The notes under the pieces were generated by a model that saw only the letters and a program-made list of their open reading frames with translations, had not been told where the DNA came from and did not search any database. Shown piece by piece: positions 1-10,761 of a stretch of 64,000 nt of DNA. The stretch spans positions 1,530,856 to 1,594,855 of the forward strand of contig ML976656.1 in assembly GCA_010015655.1 (NCBI GenBank). Reading direction: 5' to 3'. Position numbers and translations under genes: made by a program. Within the stretch, counting starts at the first letter, position 1. Each line of letters begins with the position of its first letter. The stretch comes from Bimuria novae-zelandiae CBS 107.79. Taxonomy: Eukaryota > Ascomycota > Dothideomycetes > Pleosporales > Didymosphaeriaceae.

Positions 1-1180
1 AAAAACTCTCGATTGCTGTCAGAAGCCCAGCTAGCTGCTATCGTCGTTCTCAGAACAAAATACAACCGGCAGCACTCTCTAACAACCAAATTAGATAGTC
101 TCAGCAATACAGTCTATAACATTGCTAGGGAGCACCGCGACGAGCAGTATCTATACGCAATAACTCGCAGAGTACGACCTAAAAAACTAGCGCTTAGTAG
201 CAACGACGAGGACTAACGACTATAGTACTGTGCCTGGCTTAAGGCTGAAAATAACTTACACTTTCTACGTATTATATTCGTCTGCTATAATAAGACCTCT
301 AAGTCTATTAGCAGGAGCAATATACGTGGCGGAAAGCAAAGGATTTTAAGATTAGTTAGATAAGATAGTAACGTCTACGCACTACCTGCAACGCTACCTA
401 AATTTAGTCTTATAATTTACGCTGCTACTTTAACTAATACTACTTACTCCTATTAACGCCCTTGCGTTGTTTAGGCTTAAGACAATAATATAAGCTATAA
501 AGACCTTATACAACGCGTCTCCTACATAAATAATATAGTAAAGGAGGCTCTTAAGGTTAAACGCTCTCGCGCGACTATCGCTAGCACTAATAAGGAGTAG
601 TAACTATAGGAAATTAATTATAATATTGCCTATAATAATAGTTAACGCCAAGCTACTAATAAGACTATTAGTAAGAAAGGTGGAGCTCTCCGCGCAGGTA
701 TTACGAAACCTCTTACTATTAAAAGTTCTTTAAAATAGAGGAGTTTATATGCAAAGGAACGAAGGGCATAAACGGCATCTAGTACGCAGAGAATATACTT
801 AAGAAACACTTATTCCTTTATTACTATACTATACGCAATAATAACCTAGGCGCAGCTGTCTATTTAATTTAAGATAATATTTACCTACACTTACTAGGCC
901 TCTGGTACTGCCAGCTAGAAATTAAAGCTCTAGGAATCAAGTTTGGCCCTCAGCCTCCCAATTCACCCGACTTACACCCAATTGAGCGCTGTTTTGGGTG
1001 TCTAGAAGGTTTTTTGGCAAGTTACGAATGCCTATCAAGTTCCAAGGAGGCAAAAAAGAGGTCTGGCAAGGTGATGAGACACTCAGGCAGTATATGGCCG
1101 AAAAGCTTCATCTTACCTACTTTATGCGCGTTGCAGAGCTCTGCGAGGACGCAGGTGGCCAGAACAACTTTACAGCATAA
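1..1180 (+). pseudogene. Tc1/mariner-type DDE transposase, RIP-degraded, 5' end outside window
   Basis: Remnant of a cut-and-paste transposase. The first 70 codons (13-216) read as a helix-turn-helix-like N-terminus. The rest is broken by many TAA/TAG codons. Near 954-990 the frame reads PPNSPDLHPIERCFG, the hallmark segment before the last catalytic acidic residue of Tc1/mariner enzymes (usually NSPDLNPIE). The C-terminal tail continues in another frame (998-1180), so at least one frameshift is present besides the nonsense changes. No terminal inverted repeats were found; the left end lies outside the window. Family assignment rests on that motif and is fairly firm; the exact boundaries are not. 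Confidence 0.7.
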
Positions 1181-1358
1181 TTAGAACATCTTATTTGGGT
1201 GTATTTGCTCATACTTTAGATGGAATCAAGATGCCCGACTTTTGAAGTTGCTACCCCTCCAGGAATCCCTGCTGCACGTGACGGCCGACTTTATTGAGAT
1301 TACCCTTTGTACGAAGTGTCGCTCGCCATTCCCGCCGTTCGGCTTTGGCTTTCGCACT

Positions 1359-1832
1359 ATGAGTCTTCCCGCGTGGGTTGCGAAGTGTCTCCTTCCTATC
1401 CTCGGGCTGTCAGGCATTTATGGGACGGATCTGTACGATGCGATCGTGCGGAGGAGGGATGCGAATTTGGGGCGTCCAGTATGCTTACAATCGTTCGTTT
1501 TTGTTTCTATGACTCGTGCTGATGGTAAGGAGGTCGACGACGTGGAGAAGGATTGCACCGCGGCTATCGCGTTTATCGAGGGTCGGCTCAAGAATCTGAA
1601 GGAATACAAGTGCCTGACGGGCGCGGCTTTTATCGAGAAATTGGTATGGGATGCACAGTGCAATTTTGCGGGGCACTGGAAAGGACGAGTCGGGGAGAAA
1701 GAGAGGAAAGATAATCTTTCGAGTTATGCTGTGCTGTTGCATGAGATTAGGGAGTACACGGAGGGCTTGTGTCAGCGCGAAGGGAAGAGTAAAATCAAGG
1801 GAACACAGCGTGTGGAAGTGATGGGTGCATGA
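1359..1832 (+). CDS. Hypothetical protein, orphan ORF beside a transposon remnant
   Basis: Open frame of 157 codons from the first ATG (1359). The same frame is open back to 1185 but without an ATG, so a 5' exon or a truncation is possible. Codon usage is normal, rich in CpA and TpG, unlike the RIP-altered DNA on its left. The protein has a hydrophobic stretch near its start (WVAKCLLPILGLSG) and a charged C-terminal half. I recognise no family. It points toward the transporter relic on the opposite strand, whose stop is about 100 bp away. It may be the 3' end of a gene cut by the neighbouring element. Confidence 0.35.
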   Translation: MSLPAWVAKCLLPILGLSGIYGTDLYDAIVRRRDANLGRPVCLQSFVFVSMTRADGKEVDDVEKDCTAAIAFIEGRLKNLKEYKCLTGAAFIEKLVWDAQCNFAGHWKGRVGEKERKDNLSSYAVLLHEIREYTEGLCQREGKSKIKGTQRVEVMGA

Positions 1833-2545
1833 TAGCGCAAGATTTATCTCGTGGTTTGGTTTTCCATGGGGTTCTTACAACGGCGTGGCTTGTCCTGCGA
1901 ATGTGCAGCGCAAAATGGTGTGTGGTCTCCTATCTAACGTGCTTGTCGGTCTGTTGCACTACTTCCGCATCTCTCAACTGCTGCTCTAGCTTTGTCTTCT
2001 CCTCATCTGTGGCATCGTTGATATGCACAGCGACCTTGTCGCCAAACTGCTTTCCAATTTCCTCCAAGCTCGGGCGAGCTGTCTCGGGCCAGTACAAGTA
2101 TACCACTGCGTCGGATTAATTCAATACCGCTTACGGTGGATGGATACACTTACTCGGGATATATACGATACACCAAACGATAATGAAGAGGTAATATTTT
2201 CAACCTACCTGCGCGAAACCAATCGGTGCCGTCTGTAGCAGAACGAGACTCGCCGCAAACTGTCCAAACAGACTAAAGCCCATGCCCATCGGTCTAAGCT
2301 CTGTGGGGAAGATTTCTGATACGTAGAGATACATGGTGGTATCCGCAGCACGCCCCTTGGAAGGCGAGATACAGCAAGATGAAGAAGATACCCATACCCT
2401 TTCCCGCACGGTTAGTCGTGCCAGAAAACTCGGCGGTCATTGCTGCGAGAAGCGAGGTTGTGAGAAGGCAGCCGAAGAGTCCGATAATATACATGCCTCG
2501 ACGCGAGTTGACCTTATCGTGCAGCCAGGCACCAAGTAGGTTGTA

Positions 2546-4472
2546 AGTCGGGCACCCTATTTTCGGACACCCCCCATTTTCGGACACCCCACCAAATTTC
2601 GCCGCTGCCACCAATCTAGGTTGCAAATGTGCTCACAACTTCGTGAAATAAATTTGTAAAAATATTAAAAAAATTGTATTTAAAGCATTTTAATCGCTTT
2701 CTTTATCTACACTTAAATCACGATTAAGATACCGTTGTGTTAGTTATTAATTCCGTGCTAAGCGTTAAACTAATAATTACTTTACTTCCTTGTTAGAGCT
2801 ACTTTCCTTTTTTATAATAATAACCTCTTGCTTTGCACTTCTCACCATGCTAACACGTTAAGAAGGATCTTAATTAGTTTAAGAGAGAACCTCTACAAAA
2901 TTCGCGAAGAAATTATTTAGATTAGTTATAACTTTATAACGTTTTAGTAAGTTAGCTTGTTTAAGCTGCTTGTGCAAGGAAGCAATCTTATAATCTTATA
3001 TAGTAATTATTATTAAGGTACGGTTAAACGCCGTGGTAGTAAGCCAAACACATTATCGTGTAGTTAGTAAGAAGTCCTTTTTAGAAAACAGCTTTACAAC
3101 ATCCCTGCCGCGTTTTGGCGTCCTAATATCCTTAGTAGAAGGGGGTGGTGTGGACGGCCGTTCGCGAACCACCACCCAGCGAGAACCTAAGGGCTTATTC
3201 ACGCTCTTAGGGTATAGCCCTGTTGCCTTCTACCCGGATCGGACGCACTGCTCTCGAAGACCGATTTTATACGCTTTTACATAAAATTTAAGAAACTTAG
3301 CCTTCCTAAGCTTCGTTTAATCCGTCTGAGCCGTATATTCGCCAACGAAGCGCCGATACGCTGCCTTCAGGCTCGAGAAACAGCCCAGATCTAAAGGCTA
3401 GAGTATATGTAAAGTATAGGCAAGGAAAAAGAGCAAGTAGACATTATTTAGGTAACATATAGCTATAAACATATCTAAAGTATAACTACTATGGCTGTCC
3501 ACGATAAGCAACCGTGCCTTAGACAGATTATCTAGCTTAGTCTAGGGCAAAAACACCTTCTCTAGCCACTTAATAGCGATGTTATTACTCGTCTATCTAT
3601 TTTGCGAGAAGGTAACATGCTAGCCAGGATTCTAAGCTAAAAACTCTCGCTTAAACCACTGCTCCTGGATGCTCTTGGCCTTAAAGATGATAAGGGGGTC
3701 CAGAACGACGCCAAGCGCAGAGATACACTCTACTATAGAGGTCTACGTATAGTAATTTATTGTCTTAACTGGTACGGCGTTAGGGTTCTCCTGTGAGGAG
3801 CCTATAACAAGCCTATTAACTCCCTAGCCCTCTATAATACCGCCCTTATCGGCGTTGTACCTGCGCTGGGGGGGATCCAGCTTATAGTTTCGTACAGGTT
3901 AAACAAGTACCTAATATTTTCTAGAGTGGCCTTATTTATGCGTTCCTAGCTAGTTTAGCAACCTAACTTTAACTTAATAGCGGGGTGGCGCTATAAGAAG
4001 TAGCTAGTCTACTTCTTCCCTAGGTTCTTATAGTTACCTTCTTACTTAAGAATAGTAATTACGATAGCTTACATTTGCGCATGCGTTAGCGCGTAACTAA
4101 GGGCCTCTTACTAGAGAATCTATTTTTCTAGGTGCTTTTTTTAGATAGGTGTAAGTCGCTATACACCTTCGTGGGCATGCCTGTAAGATTAGGCACTATT
4201 AAAGTAGCGGCGAAGAGTAGTGCGTGGTACACTATGCCAGGTGGTAGTAGTAGCTAAAGCAACCCTAGATTTAAGGTCTATAAGTACATTCTAGACATCT
4301 TCTTCTATATATCTAGCTATTTAAAGACGGAGAAAATGATGCAAAAATTATTTTTAAAATTAATAAAGAATTAAGTTTTATAAAGTTAATATTCGGTCGT
4401 AGTGCATAGTGGGGGAGCGAGGTTGCGGGGCTGTCCGGAAATGAGGGGTGTCCGAAAATAGGGTGCCCGACT
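2546..4472 (-). mobile_element. pogo/Fot1-like DNA transposon pogo-A1 (1927 bp)
   Basis: Ends are inverted repeats beginning AGTCGGGCACCCTATTTTCG (left) and the matching complement at 4433-4472, flanked by TA on both sides (2544-2545, 4473-4474). Removing the element plus one TA rejoins the transporter frame (GLIY-NLLG), which confirms the boundaries. The interior, read minus, is the same as pogo-A2 (13208-15133) and holds a transposase destroyed by stop codons. Each terminus carries two 15 bp direct repeats (2559-2573 and 2576-2590), 17 bp apart. Confidence 0.88.
2690..4375 (-). pseudogene. pogo-A1 transposase remnant
   Basis: Antisense counterpart of the pogo-A2 transposase. Read minus it should contain a CENP-B-type helix-turn-helix followed by a DDE_1 catalytic core. 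TAA/TAG codons interrupt every frame, so only short homologous blocks survive. The order of sequence matches pogo-A2 end to end, including the subterminal block near 2590-2640 that mirrors 15050-15090. Coordinates are approximate; it cannot encode a functional enzyme. Confidence 0.6.
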
Positions 4473-4610
4473 TATATAAGGCCGGTGGTAGTCAGCCAAA
4501 GTGCGGACAGGAGGAGCGGTATGTGACCGTTCATTTCGAGGTTGGTGTAGAGGATAACCGCATAGTTGTTAGTGATAAGTGGACCAGCAAACTCAGCGCC
4601 CCTGGGACGG

Positions 4611-4802
4611 ACAGTTAGCATAGGTTATATTGAGTCAGGACTAGACTCACTATTGCGTATGAAGTCTACTGCGTTAGTAGTAAGTAGTATTATTAAGAGC
4701 TAGTTTTAGTCTTCTAATTAAGTTAAAAAAGTTGCTGGCAAAATGTAGTACTTAAGTACGAAATTCTAGTAGGTGTTTACGTAGGTTAATACAAGGCTCA
4801 AG
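4611..4802. other. Unassigned sequence between transporter relic and hAT-1
   Basis: About 190 bp with partial RIP character (many TA dinucleotides) and no coding frame. It separates the last recognisable transporter codons from the left end of hAT-1 and ends in the 8 bp target site GGCTCAAG. I see nothing else in it. Confidence 0.4.
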
Positions 4803-5339
4803 CAGCGCGTCCAACAGTACGTACTACGGTCCGTAATCTACGGTCCGTAGTTGGTTTCTGGCAGTACGACCGTAGTGAGGCGCCCACCGTACCGTACACC
4901 GTACCGTACCAGATTTTGACCCGTAGCACGGCTGTACGGTTCCTAATTAGGAAGGAGGCGTGAGTAGAGCTCTAGGTGGCGGATTTTGATAGATCCAAGT
5001 GGCGGATTTAATAGATTTAATAGATCTAGCTATTTTAGGTATAGTATATCTTTATATAAAGTAAATATAAAACTTTAGCTTCTAACTAGCTTTTTGCCTT
5101 TATCCCTATATAATTATTAGCCTATTTATTTTATTTATTATTAAATTTAATATATTAATTACTTCCTAAATAAGTTTCTCCTATACTACGTAATTATCTT
5201 AAGTATTATAGCTATTATAGCTATTAATACTAATATTATATTATACCTCTATTGCCTAAAACGCTCTTTTATTAGCTAGCTCCTCGCGATTATTATTACT
5301 ATCTATTTATCCTCCCTATAAGTATCCTATGGGCTATAA

Positions 5340-6271
5340 TAATAGCAGGGAGTTTAATATTAATTAGGCTAATTTATAGCATAGTAAGTAGTATTTTATT
5401 ACTAATTGTATAAGATACCGTGTGTAGTATAAATCTAAATCTCTAGTTAGCTATAAAGCAGTATTAATATAGCAATACAGCTTAGAGTTAAGCTACCTAG
5501 AGGATAATATAATTAGTAAAAGGACGTTCTTTATATATAAGAAATACTATAAAGAGAGAATAACCGCCTGCCTCTTTAATATTAAGTCTAATACTACTTA
5601 TATTACCGTCTATCTTAAGTAGGCGCATTTTATTAACTTAAATAAAAATCTTATACTACCTACCTTTAGCTTTTTATTAGTTCTATTTAAGAGAGCTGCG
5701 GGCGCTAGATCTAGAATTTTTTATATACTATAGTAAGAACTAGAGCTATTAAAAGTATATATTAACTAGGTAGTCCTTTATAATTTAAGTTTCGCGATGA
5801 CGACGTCGTTAGGTAGCAAAGGTTTATTAATATAGAATTAAGCAGATCTACTGCATGCCCTGTCGAACAGCCGTACTACACTTTCTGGGTACGTGAAAAA
5901 AGCTATGGCGGAGAGGAAGGAGTATATACAGAAGCTTTTGCGCGCGGCACAGAGTAAGATAAGTATAAGTTGTAATATCTGGACGTCACCAAACAATGTA
6001 GACTTTCTAGGAGTTGTCGCCCACTTCGTGGGTAAGTACGCTAGAGGATCTGCCAAAACTCCAGAGTTAGGCAGATTTAAAGAGACAGAAAAATCTAGAG
6101 ATCTAAGCCTTGATAACGCGCCTACTAGACTCTTAATTCTATTAACAAGACCTATTTATTACCTTTTATATGCTTTTTTATAATTATATATGTTCTACGT
6201 AAGCTTTTATTATTCTTAAAGTTACTCGCGAATATAATTTTAAGCGTAATATTAATTATTTTATAGCTAAT
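5340..6271 (+). pseudogene. hAT-1 transposase, N-terminal and central part
   Basis: Heavily RIP-altered upstream. The last 300 bases are readable: KKAMAERKEYIQKLLRAAQS then KISISCNIWTSPNNVDFLGVVAHFVG, ending near 6035. This is the hAT catalytic segment that includes the first acidic position of the RNase H fold (usually DxWTSPN; the Asp is Asn here, a G-to-A change). The region upstream should hold a BED-type zinc finger but is too damaged to show it. The gene is interrupted by the Copia-1 left LTR at 6272 and resumes at 23246. Confidence 0.72.
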
Positions 6272-6493
6272 TGTTGGTATCGAACCTGCACAACGCTCCT
6301 ACGGCGTTCACAGCCATGCAGCTTGCCTGTGGTTTATTGCGCTAGTCCTGATCGGGCTAGCAGGGAACAAACCACGCTTGATAAATACTTCTCGCAACAG
6401 CCCACCACAAGAAATTAATTAAAAAAATTACTACTATCTACACTATATTGTTGCAATAAAGTCTTGATTCAACAGCCTATTACTATATTAACA
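6272..6493 (+). repeat. Copia-1 left (5') LTR
   Basis: 222 bp, TGTT...AACA. Nearly colinear with 23024-23245; most differences are C/T or G/A. It contains a palindromic GCGCTAGTCCTGATCGGGCT segment. Preceded by the CTAAT target duplication. Confidence 0.9.
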
Positions 6494-6879
6494 CTAATTA
6501 GTGGTTGCTACACCACAGATTAGCAAGATATACTGTGTACAGGGAATCTTAGCGCATGTTTTAGGCTAAGTATTTTAGTAATAAAAGTGGTTAGCGCATG
6601 CCTCCTCCGCTACCAAGGTCTAGGATACAGCATCGCTAGTGCGAAGTACAGGTACGATAAGCTCACCGCTATCCTGTATCAGGATTAGCGGCGCCTCGTA
6701 TTTGAAGGATCTCTCTGCCTAGATTGTCCCTACTAAGGCTTAGTTTAGAAGGAGATTTGCGTTAACCACGCTAACTCTTGTTAATTACACTAATTATAAG
6801 CCTACATCTAAAACGCTATTATAAAGTACACCTAAATAAAGGACTACTTATAGTACTTAAATAAGACAATCTACAAGGA

Positions 6880-8161
6880 CTAGTACGCTAACTAAGATTT
6901 TAACGTTACTAACGCTATTATTAATATAGATAAACTTAACACTATAATTATTAACTAGATAATATAAGTAGAAGAGGATAACATATTTAACCTGTTTCTA
7001 CTACTTAAGTTTAAGGAGTATTTCGAGAACTTTACTTATAATTTCTTTAATAGCATTAATAAGCGTATTTAAAAAGCACTTAAAGAGCTCCTCTGCTAGT
7101 AAGGCATCTATATTAAGCAAGGTTATAATAATAATCTCTCTAACTAATTTGCAGAACTCCTTATATTAACTACTATCTTAAAATAGCCCGCTAAGTATCT
7201 TAAGCTTATAAGACTCTATAAAGGCTTTAAGTGCCACTAGATTATAAATAATAAAAAATAATAGTGATAGCAGCGAGCTCCGCTAGGTAGAGGATTATTA
7301 TTATTATTATAACCTAGGTTTACGCCTGTGCAGAATAACTCTTATTTACTTACTAACCTTACTAAGTTATACACGCCGGAGTAGAAGTATTTAGGTAATA
7401 AATATAATATCTTTAAGATAAAGATTAAGGTGTTTAACAACCTTTATACTAAGGTTAGGATTAATAAGAATAAGTAGTATAAAATAGTACTCTTTATTAT
7501 ACTTACTAGCTAAGCGCTTTAGTATTACTATAATTATATTACTCCTTAGACGCTTACGCTTACTTATAACGTAATGCTTAATAAACTACGCACGTACTTT
7601 AACACCATACAAACTTATTAGATGTACCTCTAAGAGTGGCATAGCACTACACTTAAGAGCGTTATAACTACTAACCCTAATAAAGACCCTATAGAGTGTC
7701 TTAAAATAGTTCTTAGCAAGATAAACATGCTCTATTAGGTACTATTATAAAATTAGGGTAAGAGCTATAATTAGTATTTACTTACGTAATAGCTCCTTAG
7801 CGCATGTCGTGGTATTAAAGTAACTACTATAGCTTACTTAAAGCTAGTAACTATATTTAAAGGTGTTACTATAGATCTCCGCAACGTAGTTAGCATGTAG
7901 TTAAGCTATTATCCTAATAGCTAGTTTCTATCACGAGATGCAGATAAGTAGTATTACACTAATCGCTACTATATCTACAATAATTAACAAGCTATAAAAT
8001 TATTAGATAATAATTACTATAGCTACTACTATTAAGGTTAAGACAGATCGCGCGGTAATTAATTTAATAATAATAATTATTAGTTAAACTACTTAGGTAA
8101 TCGCTATAATAAGACATGCTTTATCTATAAGTAGCCTAAGTACTAATTAACTTAACACTTA
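6880..8161 (+). pseudogene. Copia-1 gag remnant
   Basis: Capsid-type gene of Copia-1, destroyed by dozens of TAA/TAG codons. At 8100-8150 the frame reads like a CCHC zinc knuckle of the type CFVCxKPxCxSTxH (here CFIYK-PKYQLT), where Cys codons have become Tyr by G-to-A. Gypsy-1 starts immediately after (8162). No ATG or frame boundary can be fixed. Assignment is by position inside the Copia LTRs and by the zinc-knuckle remnant. Confidence 0.55.
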
Positions 8162-8485
8162 ATGTTACGACCACGAACCCCACAAGGATGAAGAAGCCAG
8201 ACAATTACGCCAAGAGAGTAATTATTAGCAAAGTAGCAAAGTTAACGGGACACAACGAGGCGCGGGGCAGCTTAGGTTAGCAGTTACGTAATAAAGTCCC
8301 GCATAAGCGAGAAGTCCCGCATAAAGTACGGGACTACAGGAAGTCCCACGGACTACCTTAGAGAAAGATGTCTTGGTAGGACTACGAGGAAGAAGTAGAT
8401 TAGTATATAGTATAATAGTTTTCCTATGTTGTTTCTCTCTTCGTAGTTAACTTACATATCTTCTGTGCGAGTACGTTCTCCTATA

Positions 8486-10587
8486 ACGTGTCCGTGCGCG
8501 TGATGCGCGGATTCGCGTGATGCGCGGGCAACACCAAAACACCCTCAACTTCAACACGCGACAACTCCACCAATATAGATCTAATTCAAGCTACGATTAA
8601 TAATATTAAATCGTTAAAGCTAGGCGAAACTTTCTCGTACACAAAAACTGCTACTAAATATGGTGTTGTACAGTCTACATTAATCCAAAGGCATAGAGGA
8701 ATAACGCGCCCTACACAAGTCAAGAACTCTAGCCAGCAAAAGCTCACCCCATAGCAAGAGGAGGAGCTTGTACAATATATTAAAAGACTTACAGAGAGAC
8801 ATATACCTCCTACTAGAGAGATGATACGGAACTTTGCCTTAATAATAGCAAAGGAGCCAGTCAGCGAGAGCTGGGTTACCCGCTTTATTAACCGACACAG
8901 CATTCATCTTATCTCGCAATAGACCGTCGGGATAGACAGCAATCGCCATAACGCTAATTTAGTAGATAAATATTGCCTCTATTTTAACCTTCTACATAGC
9001 AAGATAGATTAATATCGCATAGATCCTCGTCATATCTACAATATGGATGAAAAAGGCGTCCTGATCGGTATTGTTGGTAGATCAACGAGAATATTCAGCA
9101 GACGAATGTGGGAGAAGAAGGAGGTTAGAGCATTACTCTAAGATAGCAATCGCGCATGGATCACGCTCCTGGCATGTATCTACGCTAATGGATTAGCTCT
9201 GCCGCCAAGCCTTATCTATAAGGCTGCCAACAAGGGCATCCAATCAAGCTAGGTAGAGGATATCAAGGCAGGATATTATAAAGTCTTTATTACCTCATCA
9301 TCCTCTGGCTAGACAAACAACGATATTGGACTTGCCTGGCTTAAGCAGGTGTTTAATCGCTGTACAAAAGAGAAGGCTCGACGATTATATTAACTTTTAA
9401 TCCTAGACAGCCATAGCTCCCACATTACTATAGACTTTATTAACTACTATAATTAGAATAAGATCCTGCTTGCTATTCTGCCTCCTCATTTAACTTATAC
9501 GCTTCAGCCACTTAACGTTACAATATTTAAGCCTCTATTAATAGCCTACTTAGCAGAGCTATTAAATTACCTTTATAGAAGCTAGGGCTTAGCTTCTATC
9601 ACTAAAGGCGACTTCTTCCCACTATTCTAGAATGCGTGGAAGGTCTCCTTTAAGGAATTAACTATCCTTAGCTCTTTTAGAGCCACAGGCATATCGCCAC
9701 CTAATCCTAATTTTATCCTTAATAGGTTCACCCAGGATCAAGAATCAGGCGATAACTCCTTATTAGGGCTCAGTAATCATGACTAGAGAAAGATAGATAG
9801 GCTTATACAATTAGTAGTAAAGGAATAGGGTAGTTAAGATATAAAAAAGCTTCGTTAATCACTCTACTATTTATCTGTTAAAAATGAGCTGCTTAAGCAT
9901 GACAACGATAGGCTTAGGCAGGCGCTATCTATTAAGAAGAAGCGTAAGAAGAAGGGCAAAACTCTAGACCTTTAATAGTGCTAGGAGTATTATAGTAGGG
10001 CTATCTTATAGTTACTAAGGAAAGTAAGGGAGGCACGTTATTGTTAATTAATTAAAGAGTAGGAAGATAAGTAGCAGCAGCTTTAAAAAGCAAAGATAGC
10101 AAAGCTAAAGAAGGTAGCTAAGCTATATAAGGAGAAAATATAGCAGGAAAAGCGTGCTGCGCGAGAGGCAGCTAAGAAGGCGAAGGAGAAGGAGAGGGCT
10201 GAAAAGGCTGCTTAGCGCGCTGCCCAGAAGTCTGCCCGCGACGCTGAAAAAGCTCTACAAGTATCCCAAAAGGGTAAGAGAAAGGCCTCTCAGCCATCTC
10301 TACAGAGCAGAAAGCGTTAGAAACGTGGTGTGGATGCTGCAGATATTGGGGAGGCCTCAGAGGGCGCATCTGCTGCCCCGAGCAAATCTACACGCAGCGG
10401 CCGCGACGTCAAGCTTCTAGATAGATTTAAATAGTGCAAATGAATCGCAGCTATCAAATTACTACCCTGTAAGAAAAATCTCGTGATAATATTGATCGTG
10501 GGTGGTGCTGTAGCCTTGTTTTCAATAGAGCGTTTTTGGTGTTGCCCGCGCATCACGCGAATCCGCGCATCACGCGCACGGACACGT
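8486..10587 (+). mobile_element. pogo-B DNA transposon (2102 bp), relatively young
   Basis: Perfect 54 bp terminal inverted repeats starting ACGTGTCCGTGCGCGTGATG, flanked by TA (8484-8485, 10588-10589). The unoccupied site is present in the other LTR of the same Gypsy (19201-19202). Each end carries two copies of GCGTGATGCGCGG (8498-8510 and 8515-8527), 17 bp apart. It is less RIP-mutated than its host, and identical ends are consistent with a late insertion. Confidence 0.92.
8575..10443 (+). pseudogene. pogo-B transposase
   Basis: One continuous frame of about 620 codons with roughly two dozen stops and no obvious indel. The start codon reads ATA (8575) where ATG is expected. N-terminal helix-turn-helix (ATKYGVVQSTLIQRHRG), then a CENP-B-type second HTH (EPVSESWVTRFINRHS). 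The DDE core is shown by IYNMDEKGVLIG (first Asp), LLILDSHSSHIT (second Asp) and PPHLTYTLQPLNV before the last acidic position. The C-terminus is a long Lys/Arg/Glu/Ala-rich coiled coil (10050-10320). Typical of fungal Fot1/pogo enzymes. The nonsense codons fit CAA/CAG/TGG changed by C-to-T, so it is inactive. Confidence 0.87.
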
Positions 10588-10761
10588 TATAGACTAATAA
10601 TTATTTTACTTTATTATAAGATTAAATTATTTAGCCGCGCTAAGTGTCGCATTAACTTATACTACTAAATAATCTATAAAGCACCACGATACCTTACCGC
10701 CCTAACCTAGACTAGACTAAGGTGTGAGAGCCTTATAACACTTTAACTACCCTATGGTATA

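Larger units (their letters stand above)
1930..4610 (-). pseudogene. MFS sugar-transporter gene, truncated and split by pogo-A1
   Basis: C-terminal half of a sugar-porter of the major facilitator superfamily, a proton-coupled plasma-membrane carrier. Reading minus: 4606-4475 gives EFAGPLITNNYAVILYTN and following residues; the frame resumes at 2545 with NLLGAWLHDKVNSRRGMY, then YVSEIFPTELRPMGMG (the sugar-porter motif before TM11) and YWPETARPSLEEIGKQFGD. A canonical 48 bp intron (GTAAGT...GCAG) lies at 2106-2153. Damage: a 1.93 kb transposon, a one-base frameshift near 2346, and TGA for a conserved Trp at 2200-2202. Stop at 1930-1932. The N-terminal six helices are missing; homology ends near 4606. 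Confidence 0.85.
8162..10740 (+). repeat. Gypsy-1 5' LTR, split by pogo-B
   Basis: LTR pieces 8162-8485 and 10590-10740. The undisturbed 3' LTR (18880-19353) shows the empty pogo site at 19201-19202 (CCTATACAGAC). Contains the repeated motif AAGTCCCGCATAA at 8283-8330. Confidence 0.88.

Noticed and set aside
1829..2238. Plus-strand frames 1829-2119 and 2023-2238
   Set aside because: They lie antisense to the last exons and intron of the transporter relic.
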